Positions 1 through 8,919 of a stretch of DNA of 37,247 nt are shown here, one piece after another. Source of the DNA: a bacterium. GTDB taxonomy: Bacteria > Armatimonadota > Chthonomonadetes > Chthonomonadales > Chthonomonadaceae. The notes under the pieces are model-generated. The model was not told the DNA's origin, searched no databases, and worked only from the letters and a program-made list of their open reading frames with translations. Both the position numbers and the translations under genes were made by a program. The stretch is taken from contig JAJZFJ010000233.1 in the NCBI GenBank assembly GCA_021805395.1, positions 1 through 37,247 of the forward strand, written 5' to 3'. Numbering within the stretch: the stretch's first letter is position 1; each line of letters begins with the position of its first letter.

Positions 1-27
1 CACGTCTCGTTCCTTAAGGTGAAACCA

Positions 28-243
28 ATGAAAAAAATCCCTACTCCAGTCATCATCACAGTCTGTATTCTAGCAGTACTGCTTTGTGGTTATGCAGCAT
101 ACAATGCATTTATGCCAGGTCCAGCTCAGGCTGGCAACGTAGCCTCGATCGCTTCTCAAGTTACAGCTTCAGTCCCCAAGAACGCACCGGGCTTACCTCC
201 GGGAATTGACCCCACAAAAGGTGCCACCATGGGCAAAAAATAG
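28..243 (+). CDS. small membrane-anchored peptide, unknown function
   Basis: This encodes about 71 residues beginning MKKIPTP. Residues about 7-27 form one hydrophobic segment, which would be an uncleaved anchor or a signal peptide ending near the AQA at residues 34-36. The remainder is short, rich in Ala, Ser, Pro and Gly, and ends in GKK, so it would lie outside the inner membrane. An in-frame GTG lies 9 bases upstream, at 19, but the AAGGTG at 16-21 is correctly spaced for the ATG at 28, so I chose the ATG. The gene is followed closely by an intrinsic terminator, so it is probably the last gene of an upstream unit. I do not recognise a family. Confidence 0.6.
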   Translation: MKKIPTPVIITVCILAVLLCGYAAYNAFMPGPAQAGNVASIASQVTASVPKNAPGLPPGIDPTKGATMGKK

Positions 244-285
244 ACAGGTCCATCACAGTTTGGATACTGCCTGATTAAAATAACG

Positions 286-318
286 AAACTCTCTACCTCT
301 TCATGGGGTAGAGAGTTT
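286..318 (+). terminator. intrinsic terminator
   Basis: A perfect 12-bp stem (286-297 with 307-318, arm sequence AAACTCTCTACC) encloses a 9-base loop and runs into TTTTG. It lies 43 bases after the stop codon of the small anchored peptide. This is a classical rho-independent terminator and separates that gene from the paralogue gene that follows. Confidence 0.85.
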
Positions 319-391
319 TGTGTCTTATGAGCAAGTTACTGGTTCATCTCTATTATTATAAGCAAAGTAGAATTACAGGAGCAAATAAGCA

Positions 392-1405
392 GTGCCAAGT
401 GAGTTTTCACATTTATCGGGATTGCCTTCATTCATGGTATGTGCTTTAGTATTGGGTTTTCAGATGAAGCTTCCACTACCCCAATACCCTGTTCATATTG
501 AGGCTGCCCCATATACGAACAATGCATATTACACCTATCAAACTGCATACCATCAAATCCGAAGAAAAAAGCTGTTGCAGCAGGTGGAGATGCAATTGCC
601 TCAGTCTAATGGAATGGAAACGTCTGATATTCATACTGTGCTGGAAGCAAATCGACCTGCTATCCACACCATTATGCAGGGGCTAAAACAGCCATTTATT
701 TGTAAACCCGTCAAATCATTTAGTACTTTTGTTCCTAATTTTATGTTCCGGGCAGATGCGCGACTGCTGGAACTGAAAAGGACATATATGGAACAGCAAG
801 GAATGTGGTATGAAGCAGCCGTACTTGGTTTAGATATTGAGAAATTGGGGATACAGGTTCCTCACAATGGAGGAGAGATAGAAGAGCTCGTTGGAATAGC
901 TATTACAGACCTGGCAACTGAAAACCTACCTGAAGAAATCTCACATCTAACCAAATCTGAGTGCCACATGCTGTATGTGAAAGATGTGCAAATCCTGGAT
1001 GAGAAGCAAACAGAATCTCAGACAATCCTTGAAGAACATGAGTCAGCTTTATCACGGATTAACCAACTTTTGAAGCTGGAACCTGTCAATAAAATAATGT
1101 ACCTATATCCGACACATTCAACCGACGTTAATCATCGTAGATCATCCTTTCTGAAATCTATGATCTCAACTCGTGGTAAAGTCTTGTTGAAAGATACAGA
1201 CACGATGTTCAATGAGGAGAGCAAATGCTTGACCAAGACTTATGGATTAAACGCAGGAGAGCTTAATAAGGTAGAGAGTATGAGACAGCAAGACCCCATT
1301 GCTTCCATATTTGTGCCTTCATTAATCCAATTGAATATTTTGTATAAAAAACAGGCTGGCAGTCTAAGCCATATCCTTATGATCCTGCAGCATTATTCAG
1401 TCTAA
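392..1405 (+). CDS. exported or anchored protein of unknown function, paralogue of the 2167-3225 product
   Basis: The product has 337 residues with a GTG start preceded by AGGAG at 377-381. An N-terminal hydrophobic stretch (residues about 10-24) suggests export or membrane anchoring. It shares two blocks with the protein at 2167-3225. One lies just after the hydrophobic segment (pattern NNxxYTYQxAY). The other is near the middle (YxxAxLGLDxExxxxxxPxNG). The body is hydrophilic and mostly helical in appearance, with no catalytic motif that I can recognise. The pairing with its paralogue around one intervening gene suggests a duplicated, lineage-specific family of cell-surface proteins. No function can be assigned. 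Confidence 0.65.
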   Translation: MPSEFSHLSGLPSFMVCALVLGFQMKLPLPQYPVHIEAAPYTNNAYYTYQTAYHQIRRKKLLQQVEMQLPQSNGMETSDIHTVLEANRPAIHTIMQGLKQPFICKPVKSFSTFVPNFMFRADARLLELKRTYMEQQGMWYEAAVLGLDIEKLGIQVPHNGGEIEELVGIAITDLATENLPEEISHLTKSECHMLYVKDVQILDEKQTESQTILEEHESALSRINQLLKLEPVNKIMYLYPTHSTDVNHRRSSFLKSMISTRGKVLLKDTDTMFNEESKCLTKTYGLNAGELNKVESMRQQDPIASIFVPSLIQLNILYKKQAGSLSHILMILQHYSV

Positions 1406-1518
1406 TCGTTTGAAAGCAAGATTGCCATGGTCTTACGTAATTTTTAACTTTATAGTGGCGCGGAATGATGCTGTCAATTGGGACGATAGCGACGGCTTAC
1501 AACAGAAGAGAGATAAGT

Positions 1519-2043
1519 ATGATAATACAGTTCCAGAAACATATTGACGGACGATCCACGATGAGATGCCTGCGAGATAATGGCAGCTCTACATACCAAA
1601 CTGAGTCTGAATACTTTGTGAAACATGACCTCCTGCATGTATCGGTTGAGTCTGTTCTAAATACAAAGAATGCCTTCTTTGGTCTCATTGCACAGGGATG
1701 GGATATTGACTGGTTTGAGATACCCGCACCAGGTGAAACGGAGAAGCGTTCAATTTCCGCTGAGGCACTGTTTGTGGAGCAACTGGTAGGTCTCGTTCAG
1801 CTAAGCTGGTATCGGGAGATCTCATTATCCGAACTCAGTGAAATGATCACGTTAAGTGAATGGAATTTGGACAAGCTGGATTGTCTTTCGGATAATGTGC
1901 TATTTCAGATTGATACTACATTTAGAAAGCTGCTGGAAGAGTGGGAGCACTTAACTCCCGGAAGCACTATGGAGATCTTTTTTGGACCTAACGGTTTTGA
2001 ACTGCCAGGCTCGGCCATAGCAAGCATAACTAAACAGGAATGA
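1519..2043 (+). CDS. conserved hypothetical protein
   Basis: The product is about 174 residues long if it starts at ATG 1519 (MIIQFQKH), which has the purine-rich AGAAGAGAG seven bases upstream; the frame is open back to 1465. The protein is soluble, with no signal peptide. The block VKHDLLHVSVESVL followed by FGLIAQGWDI resembles a widespread family of small uncharacterised proteins with a DLxHxxVE signature, recalled from experience rather than from a search. The C-terminal half is acidic and helical and ends in a short strand-like GPNGFELPG. It sits between two paralogous exported proteins, but the gaps on both sides (113 and 123 bases) do not prove an operon. Function is unknown. Confidence 0.65.
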   Translation: MIIQFQKHIDGRSTMRCLRDNGSSTYQTESEYFVKHDLLHVSVESVLNTKNAFFGLIAQGWDIDWFEIPAPGETEKRSISAEALFVEQLVGLVQLSWYREISLSELSEMITLSEWNLDKLDCLSDNVLFQIDTTFRKLLEEWEHLTPGSTMEIFFGPNGFELPGSAIASITKQE

Positions 2044-2166
2044 ACCAGTCCACTGCATTGAGATTTTTAACCTAAGCAAACCATCTGCTATACTACTGAT
2101 AACTTATCACCCTAATTCTGTATTTAAGAAGCTGCTAAATCAAACAAATATGGGAAACACCTCTAA

Positions 2167-3225
2167 ATGAAAAAAAGAGTGACAGCGATCTCAATAGTAA
2201 TCCTTGCCACCATGCTGACAGCATTTATACTTCTGGGACAGAGATCAAACAGTATTCAAATTCATTTTGTGCAGGCACCTCTACAAAACAATACCTTCTA
2301 TACATATCAGGCTGCATATCGCGAACTGCACGATAAGAACCTCATTTATAAGATAAGCTATTCACATCGAATTCTCTCACTTGTTCCTCAATCGATATTT
2401 GAACATATCGTGCATGATAATAAAAACTGTATAAAGATAATACAGACAGGCATCTCTGAGCCCTACGTGGAAGCACCTGTAATCCCCTCCAACCCAAATA
2501 TGAAATACCTGATGGAATGGAGAGAAATGATAAACCTGATTCATATCGAACAGGAATACTACAGCCAAAAGCACAACTACTTCAAAGCCGCCAAATTAGG
2601 ATTAGATGCAGAACAGTTCAGTGTTGAAATACCAAATAATGGACCTCTCATCAGTGATCTAGTCTCTGTTGCCTTCATACCCAAATCATGCAGAACTGTC
2701 GCGGCAGAACTGCCATATCTTAACAGGAAGCAGCTGCAATATTGTATCGAACGTCAAAATGAAATAATCCGTCTTCATGTACCGTTTTATAAAATACTAG
2801 AAACTGAGCGGGATACTCAGACAGCACAACTAAAATTTGATATTAAAAAACAGAATTTTACTACTGTTATGCACAATTATGCAAACTCGAATTTTCATGT
2901 TGGCCTGGCAAATGCGGCATTCGATATGCGTTATATTATGACCAGCGGGGACAATATTGTGCAGGACGACTGGACGGCTTTCAATTTAGAAATAGCAATC
3001 AACCGACCGGGGACACCAATAAACATAATTAACAATGATCAAATGCAACTCAAAAAGCTGGCCAATATTGATCCTGTTAATAACTCGGAAAATAATTTAT
3101 TGACAAATGTGAAAATTAAGCATGATTATGGAAGAAATTACATCACATCATTACTATCCACGATGCAAGATGAACTTGCGGAAAAAAGTAAATCCCCTTC
3201 TTCCGCAAGTCACCATTCTGTTTGA
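2167..3225 (+). CDS. membrane-anchored protein of unknown function, paralogue of the 392-1405 product
   Basis: The product has 352 residues. MKKR is followed by a clear hydrophobic segment (residues about 6-24), giving an N-terminal anchor or signal peptide. The domain after it repeats the blocks of the 392-1405 product: NNTFYTYQAAY near residue 40 and AAKLGLDAEQFSVEIPNNG near residue 140. The C-terminal third is Asn- and Lys-rich and A+T-rich, and it diverges from the paralogue. The stop codon lies only 10 bases from the stop of the convergent VanW gene, and I see no clear terminator hairpin between them. The protein is likely periplasmic or surface-exposed, of unknown function. Confidence 0.7.
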   Translation: MKKRVTAISIVILATMLTAFILLGQRSNSIQIHFVQAPLQNNTFYTYQAAYRELHDKNLIYKISYSHRILSLVPQSIFEHIVHDNKNCIKIIQTGISEPYVEAPVIPSNPNMKYLMEWREMINLIHIEQEYYSQKHNYFKAAKLGLDAEQFSVEIPNNGPLISDLVSVAFIPKSCRTVAAELPYLNRKQLQYCIERQNEIIRLHVPFYKILETERDTQTAQLKFDIKKQNFTTVMHNYANSNFHVGLANAAFDMRYIMTSGDNIVQDDWTAFNLEIAINRPGTPINIINNDQMQLKKLANIDPVNNSENNLLTNVKIKHDYGRNYITSLLSTMQDELAEKSKSPSSASHHSV

Positions 3226-3235
3226 ACCCTGTTTG

Positions 3236-4066
3236 CTATCTAACAGAAGGTTCATCAATCTGCACAAGGGCATTCATTGATTTATATGTGTCGTCGCTAA
3301 GTAACTGCCTGCTTATCTGTTTACCATTCTTTGTGAATATCCGGTACGTCTGCACACGAAACCCTGTCATTCCAGGGTTTCTGAGATATGCATAGTGTCC
3401 ATACGGACCAGACTCCGATACCATGCGCGATATCCTTTTCGGTCTTGTCTGTTCCAGCACAAGGGTAAGGATATGCACCTGGTATGGCGGCCGTCTGGGT
3501 GCCAGAACGCTCGCCACCAGACGGTTCTGCTCCGCATGGCACTCCAGTGTAACTGGCCATGGATACGGGTTTTTGATCTGCAGGTCTATCGTATACTGAG
3601 CCACTGCTGCATCTCTGCCAGGCGGCACATAGTCCGCTGTGTAGTCATGGTGATGCCTTTGTACTATCGTGAGGCCAGCAAGTAGTGCTGCATTGTACAG
3701 CGTGGAGGATGTCTGACAGACACCCCCTCCTGGCGCCATTATCAACTCTCCATCATAACTAACTGGGGCATCCACATATCCCCTGTCCTGAGACCACGAT
3801 CCCACTTTCCTGTTGAACGAGAAGACGCCTCCGGGAGGGATCGTGGTGTTGTTCAGCGTATTGCCAGCCAGTACAGCATTTCGCCGCTGGCGTGGTGTAC
3901 GTTGTGCGAGATTGGTAGCGTATGCGGCAATCTCTATCTCATGTGGGGATGCCGTAACTCCCAGGTTGAGTAAAAGTGCTCCTCCTGTAACCACCAGGAT
4001 AACCGGTACAATGATTTGAAGAGCCAGCCATGTCCTGTTCTGCTCGTGGTTTGCTGAACTGCTCAT
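3236..4066 (-). CDS. VanW family protein
   Basis: The product has 276 residues with one N-terminal membrane segment (about 12-34), so the bulk lies outside the cytoplasm. The VanW core is recognisable from the GGVFSFNRKVG block (about residue 78), then APGGGVCQTSSTLYNAALLAG (about 111-131), then HHHDYTADYVPPGRDAAV. VanW proteins are associated with peptidoglycan and glycopeptide-resistance loci, but their biochemical role is not settled. The first 4 bases overlap the end of the macroglobulin gene (ATGA type), so the two are translationally coupled, which suggests a shared role at the cell wall or periplasm. The family call is secure; the function is not. Confidence 0.9.
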   Translation of the reverse strand: MSSSANHEQNRTWLALQIIVPVILVVTGGALLLNLGVTASPHEIEIAAYATNLAQRTPRQRRNAVLAGNTLNNTTIPPGGVFSFNRKVGSWSQDRGYVDAPVSYDGELIMAPGGGVCQTSSTLYNAALLAGLTIVQRHHHDYTADYVPPGRDAAVAQYTIDLQIKNPYPWPVTLECHAEQNRLVASVLAPRRPPYQVHILTLVLEQTRPKRISRMVSESGPYGHYAYLRNPGMTGFRVQTYRIFTKNGKQISRQLLSDDTYKSMNALVQIDEPSVR

Positions 4067-7000
4067 TGTCCTGCCCTCACAGTGAGCAGATTGACAGGCG
4101 TCTCAGCATGCTCACCGGGTGCATATACTCCTTGCAGCTCTGTTGGGAGCGCACTATATAACCCAGGAGTTTGAACGCGAAGATTATACTCAATAACGCT
4201 GTCCCCTTTTGGTAAAGAGGTGGTGAAGAATGCAATCCGATCATCGCGTACATCCTCTCCAGACCACCAGTAGTTCCAGTCCTCATCATCCAGCGTGTCG
4301 TCGGAATAGTCCTGTACATCAGGTGTGCATCCTGCAGGAAATGGATCGACCAGCATTACATGCGTCATATTGGAAGGCGAGTGTATTTTGATATGCACCC
4401 GTATCAGCTCTCCCGGTGTGAGTACATCACCAGCGGGTTGTGTTTTAACGCCAGTCACTGTTCCACCAACGATCTTCAGATAACTTCGTGTCACAGTAAG
4501 CCCAGGAACATCAGACTGACTCGCTGACATATCAGGATTGATCTGCTGAAGTGTGATGGTATAGAAAACGGGACTGTTCCCTCCGGTTCTGGTAAGGGTA
4601 AGCTGATTTTTCCCGCCTTTCAGTAGTCTGGATGGTATCCAGACATCGATCTCCTGCTGTTGCAGTGTGTTACTGTTCAATGCGCAGCTACCAGCAGCTT
4701 GTCCATTTAGTGCAATCATCACATTGCCGGTGGATGTCTGTGTCTGGCTACTGTCTATCGTTGCACATAGAGCCAGGAGGGATTCCACCGTAGCCCTGTC
4801 ATCCATCCAGCCGTTGTCGATACGCTGCAGCATCAGCCATCGTATGCCAGGCTGCAGAAGTGTGCTATGCGGATCAGAATTTGCGATAGCACGCAACACA
4901 AGGGCGGTGGTGACATCACTATCGTCAGTTAGACCATTGTTAACAGTTCGCCAGTGCACCAGCTGCCCCTCATGTACTGCGCGTTTTCTAAGGAGAGACA
5001 GCGTATCTTCATCAGGCAGATTAAGAACCTGCTGAGTGAGTGTACGGTAAGCCAAGCCCGATGTGGTGTAAGCTGAAACCAGCATTTTGCGCTCTGCATC
5101 AAGTGCCTGCTTATGTCTGCCTGAAAGGGCTATGGCATATATCAGGAGCGGCTTAGTGGATGGTACACAGGTTTTGAGCATTAGTACAGCAGCATGCTGT
5201 GCTCGTGAAAGTGCTCCTGCATCCACAGGAACCCCATAAGCACGCGCTGTCGCGAGGGCTATGAGAGCATCGCTCGTCATATCCGGAGTGCTGGCATCGA
5301 AATGACACCAGCCCCAGCCGCCATCCTGATGCTGAAGCCTGTAGAGCCTTGCCAGTGCCTCAGTTACGGCATGTCTAACATCTGCAGAACTGGTTGTCTG
5401 CAATCCGTATTTGCTTAGGGTATGTCTCACAGTGAGTGAGGCAATCACAGTATCGGCTGTCTCATCCACAAACGAATATGGATAGTCAATCAGATTTTGC
5501 AGACCACCATTCAAAATGGAGCCAGGCGATGGGTTTAGTCTTACAAGCATAGTGCTTGACCCAAGAGTACTGCGTGAGTCAATTCGGAAGGTTTCGGTCT
5601 GTGATTCACTTGCATCCACAACACCTGAAACAGATGTCGAGATTCGTCTTCCATAGGGCACTATCTTAAGACTTTTTGTAAGACCATCTGAATATTGCAC
5701 ACCGTTGCTGCCCTTGATAGTCCATGCAGCCGCTGTCATGGAGACAGTTCCCGCAGTGGGACACTCTACTTGCCATGTCACAGACCCTGTTGCTCCACTT
5801 GCAATCTGTATAGACTGTGTGGAGGGTGTATCAAGGGTGATTCCGTTGCAATTAAGCCGGACGAAGGCAGTTTGTGGAGATCCTGTCTGATTGTGTACAA
5901 ACGCTGAGAACTCAGATTTGTCGTTTTGGGTGAGAGTAGCCGGCAGCTCCAGCTGTACCATGAATGGCTTTGTAACCTGGATTTTGCACATTCCAGAGCC
6001 TATAGCCGTCTCACTGGAAATCGCAACTGCAGTAGCTCTCCAGACTGTTAAATTATCTGGCAGAGTGAAACTGACATTTGCCACGCCCTGTGAATTTGTA
6101 TGAATTTCCGGGTTCCAGTAGGCTGTGTTCTTGAACTTGCTTCTCGCCACAATTTTTGGTTCTGCCTTATCAGCATCGCCAAGATAGACGGAATCGAAAG
6201 AGGTATCTGTATTCACATTGTTTGATCTTGATGGGTAGAAGTTACGGGCAAGTGACGTAGGGTCCCAATCCCTCATAGCGTAGATTGCCTCGTCTGATAC
6301 TCCAAAAGCCAGATCAGTGGAAACAGGGTGTCCCTGCATATCAGTCACATGCACCGTGAACTCTGCACTGTGACCGGGCAGATAGTTCGCCATGCCAGAA
6401 CTTGAAGCGGCTGCATGATTCGGTGTGACCCAAACTTTCAGCTGCTTCATCGTTAACAAAACTCTTAAAGGTGCTTCCGATGTTGCAAAGTGTGAATGAT
6501 GCACATAGCAGACATCCAGATATACATTTGGTCCGTATCTTTTCAGAATTGGAATATGTACTATGGTTGAATGTTGTGAAAGAACTACTGTCTGAGCAGA
6601 GTATATGCTGTTGCCTTCAACTGTCACAAGAGCTGTAACACCAACTGTAGGGCTGATGATAAGTGCTTTTGCGATATCTCCCGGGTTGTACTGCCTTTTA
6701 TCGGTAAGTAAAGATAGACTGTTCAACGATGTATCGCCGCCGTCTCCATTATCTGTTGCTGCCCAAATATCGCTACTGGCATGTACAATCTTTCCAGTGC
6801 TATCCGTTGCTGTCACTGAGAGGTCGTAATCGCCAGGTTTAGGCGGAGTAACGGGAAAAACTACCTGACCACTCGCATTGGTAGTTCCGTGAAGAGTTTG
6901 CGCAGCTCGCTTGCTCTGATGCAGATTGCCGTCTGCATCCCAGTGATTACGATACAGCTTGAGGGTTACAGGCACATTCATGCCTGGAGTTCCATCATAG

Positions 7001-8919
7001 TTCTGAGTGGAAATCACAGTCTCATCCACTTCTCCAGGCGTTGCCAGATATCCAGTAGGCTCCACTGTAAGCCGAAACAGTCCTGCAACCACTGGCACAG
7101 TTACATCCTGCTCAACGTCCCTCTGCTGAGCTCCGGTTACATCAATGCTGCAGGTGTAGTCAACTTCCTGTGGAAGGTCTGAAATGGGTTCAGAAGAATC
7201 TGCGGCTTTGAATTTAATGGTTGCTTCTCCATTTGCATCCAGGGTTGCTGTACCGCTTGCAATCTGATTACCGTAGTATTGAGATCCGTAGAGATTTGAG
7301 AGGAAATCGCTGCTGCCATTCTGGCTGTATCCAAAATCGTCCGGGTAATCCATTGCATAGTTAGGAGATGAGTACACATCGTAACTAACAGGAGCAGATC
7401 CGAGTGGTGCTCCAGAATACCAGGATGCTTTCACTTTAATGGTGACAGTCTGTCCTCTAAAATATCGTGGCTTTAGAGGCGTGGCAGTCACAGAAAATTG
7501 TGGTTTATGGTACGCATTCACAATCACATTATGCGAATAGCTGCTTCCACCACCAGCAATTACGGTATTAAGTGTGTACACCCCTGTGGAGTACTGTTTA
7601 AGAAGAGTGATTGTGCCAAAATATGTCCCCCATTGAGAGAGAACAAAGCTCTTCCCAAATACCTCAACACCATTAGGGTCCAGCAGTTCCACAAACACTC
7701 TTTTTCCAACCGGTATGGTGTATCGTGCTGGAAGAGAGTTTACTCCTGGTGAGATGGCGTGATACTCTGGAAATGTGTTCTCACGCACAACCCCTTTGAA
7801 TCTGATCGTTTGCCCCGGCCGATAAAGAGTTCTGTCTGTGTAATCGAACACAGCATATTGTTGTGAACTGTTAGTGAAGTCAGACAGGTTTGCCTGCCAC
7901 TCTGCCTCGTCATCTCCATTGTCCGCCAGCAGATAGGCAGTGTTGGGATTATTGTTGTTACCAATATTAAGCGGAATATGAAGCTGGCACAGCCCAGATT
8001 TATCTGTAATTCCAGTCGCTATTTTGCTGTTTTTTATGTAAAACGCCACTCTGCTGCCAGATATTGGTTCGCCTGTATGGATATTAACCACGTATGCAAG
8101 TAACTGTGTTCTCACCGCTTTGGTCACAATTGCAGTATCTGTAATATCCAGCCAGGTGCAGCAGTGGTTTGTCTCGTGACGCAAATTGATGAGATAGATA
8201 CCTGGCTTTAGCAGAGGAAGATAGTTACGCTGGTAGTAGAACCCCTCCCTGTTCGCAGTTTTAATAAGAACTGTTTTGTGAATGATGAGCACTGGCTTGC
8301 TGCCACTCACCGGGTTTAGCAGCGTCTCTGGCAGAGTTGGTGCAGGATCGGAATCTCTGCCGACTGTCTGAAAGTCAGTAGCTGATCTGGAGTTGCTCAA
8401 TATATTGGCGAACGTGGTTCTGTAGACGTCTATATGAAACCTGTCGGTTTTAGGCGGTCGATGTGAATCGGTATATCCCCGCACAGCAATAAGTGCTCGT
8501 TTGTTTGTACCCACCATTCTTTGATGCACTACCACTGAGAAAACGGGCATGTTCCGCTTTAAACCAAGTGCGATGGGAGTATCCGCACCCTCAAGAACAG
8601 TTATCTTGCTGCTCTGGACATCATGCTCTTCAGCAGATGCCGAGATCTCATAATCACCAGCAGGTACGTTTGGTATGATAAAGTGCCCTTTTGAATTGGA
8701 GATAGCGATCCTCACGGTATTTCCCGGTTCGTTTTGCACCTCCTGCATAAGGTATATCTCAGCACCACGATATGGCTGGAGACTGTCTGTCAGGTACACT
8801 TTTCCTGAGATCTCTCCCACAGGTACTTCAGCGTGAATCAGGTAATTCAGACTGAATCCTATCCCAATGAGTGCAAATATCAGTGCAAGGTTTCTGGGAA
8901 GTGGGGAACTGGAGTTCAT
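4063..8919 (-). CDS. alpha-2-macroglobulin family protein lacking the thioester motif
   Basis: The product has 1618 residues, similar in size to bacterial alpha-2-macroglobulins. An N-terminal hydrophobic segment (about 8-27) is followed by a carboxypeptidase-regulatory-like beta domain (about 33-110, EISGKVYLTD to AGDYEISAS). A macroglobulin domain then carries the family hallmark LYRPGQTIRFKG (about residue 360). Further macroglobulin domains follow, with the characteristic NPEIHTNSQGVANVSFTLPDNLTVWR spread over about 980-1005, then a helical thioester-like domain (about 1120-1400) and a C-terminal beta domain. In thioester members the domain opens with YPYxCxEQ. Here the same place (about 5455-5490) reads YPYSFVDET, so both the Cys and the Gln are absent. 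GGWGWC follows about 60 residues later. The protein is probably periplasmic and may trap or bind proteases, or play a structural role, without covalent linkage. It overlaps both neighbouring genes by 4 bases. Confidence 0.9.
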   Translation of the reverse strand: MNSSSPLPRNLALIFALIGIGFSLNYLIHAEVPVGEISGKVYLTDSLQPYRGAEIYLMQEVQNEPGNTVRIAISNSKGHFIIPNVPAGDYEISASAEEHDVQSSKITVLEGADTPIALGLKRNMPVFSVVVHQRMVGTNKRALIAVRGYTDSHRPPKTDRFHIDVYRTTFANILSNSRSATDFQTVGRDSDPAPTLPETLLNPVSGSKPVLIIHKTVLIKTANREGFYYQRNYLPLLKPGIYLINLRHETNHCCTWLDITDTAIVTKAVRTQLLAYVVNIHTGEPISGSRVAFYIKNSKIATGITDKSGLCQLHIPLNIGNNNNPNTAYLLADNGDDEAEWQANLSDFTNSSQQYAVFDYTDRTLYRPGQTIRFKGVVRENTFPEYHAISPGVNSLPARYTIPVGKRVFVELLDPNGVEVFGKSFVLSQWGTYFGTITLLKQYSTGVYTLNTVIAGGGSSYSHNVIVNAYHKPQFSVTATPLKPRYFRGQTVTIKVKASWYSGAPLGSAPVSYDVYSSPNYAMDYPDDFGYSQNGSSDFLSNLYGSQYYGNQIASGTATLDANGEATIKFKAADSSEPISDLPQEVDYTCSIDVTGAQQRDVEQDVTVPVVAGLFRLTVEPTGYLATPGEVDETVISTQNYDGTPGMNVPVTLKLYRNHWDADGNLHQSKRAAQTLHGTTNASGQVVFPVTPPKPGDYDLSVTATDSTGKIVHASSDIWAATDNGDGGDTSLNSLSLLTDKRQYNPGDIAKALIISPTVGVTALVTVEGNSIYSAQTVVLSQHSTIVHIPILKRYGPNVYLDVCYVHHSHFATSEAPLRVLLTMKQLKVWVTPNHAAASSSGMANYLPGHSAEFTVHVTDMQGHPVSTDLAFGVSDEAIYAMRDWDPTSLARNFYPSRSNNVNTDTSFDSVYLGDADKAEPKIVARSKFKNTAYWNPEIHTNSQGVANVSFTLPDNLTVWRATAVAISSETAIGSGMCKIQVTKPFMVQLELPATLTQNDKSEFSAFVHNQTGSPQTAFVRLNCNGITLDTPSTQSIQIASGATGSVTWQVECPTAGTVSMTAAAWTIKGSNGVQYSDGLTKSLKIVPYGRRISTSVSGVVDASESQTETFRIDSRSTLGSSTMLVRLNPSPGSILNGGLQNLIDYPYSFVDETADTVIASLTVRHTLSKYGLQTTSSADVRHAVTEALARLYRLQHQDGGWGWCHFDASTPDMTSDALIALATARAYGVPVDAGALSRAQHAAVLMLKTCVPSTKPLLIYAIALSGRHKQALDAERKMLVSAYTTSGLAYRTLTQQVLNLPDEDTLSLLRKRAVHEGQLVHWRTVNNGLTDDSDVTTALVLRAIANSDPHSTLLQPGIRWLMLQRIDNGWMDDRATVESLLALCATIDSSQTQTSTGNVMIALNGQAAGSCALNSNTLQQQEIDVWIPSRLLKGGKNQLTLTRTGGNSPVFYTITLQQINPDMSASQSDVPGLTVTRSYLKIVGGTVTGVKTQPAGDVLTPGELIRVHIKIHSPSNMTHVMLVDPFPAGCTPDVQDYSDDTLDDEDWNYWWSGEDVRDDRIAFFTTSLPKGDSVIEYNLRVQTPGLYSALPTELQGVYAPGEHAETPVNLLTVRAGQ

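Noticed and set aside
4077-8678. Many plus- and minus-strand frames of 60-120 codons within the macroglobulin gene
   Set aside because: They are shadows of a continuous 1618-residue frame with recognisable domains throughout.
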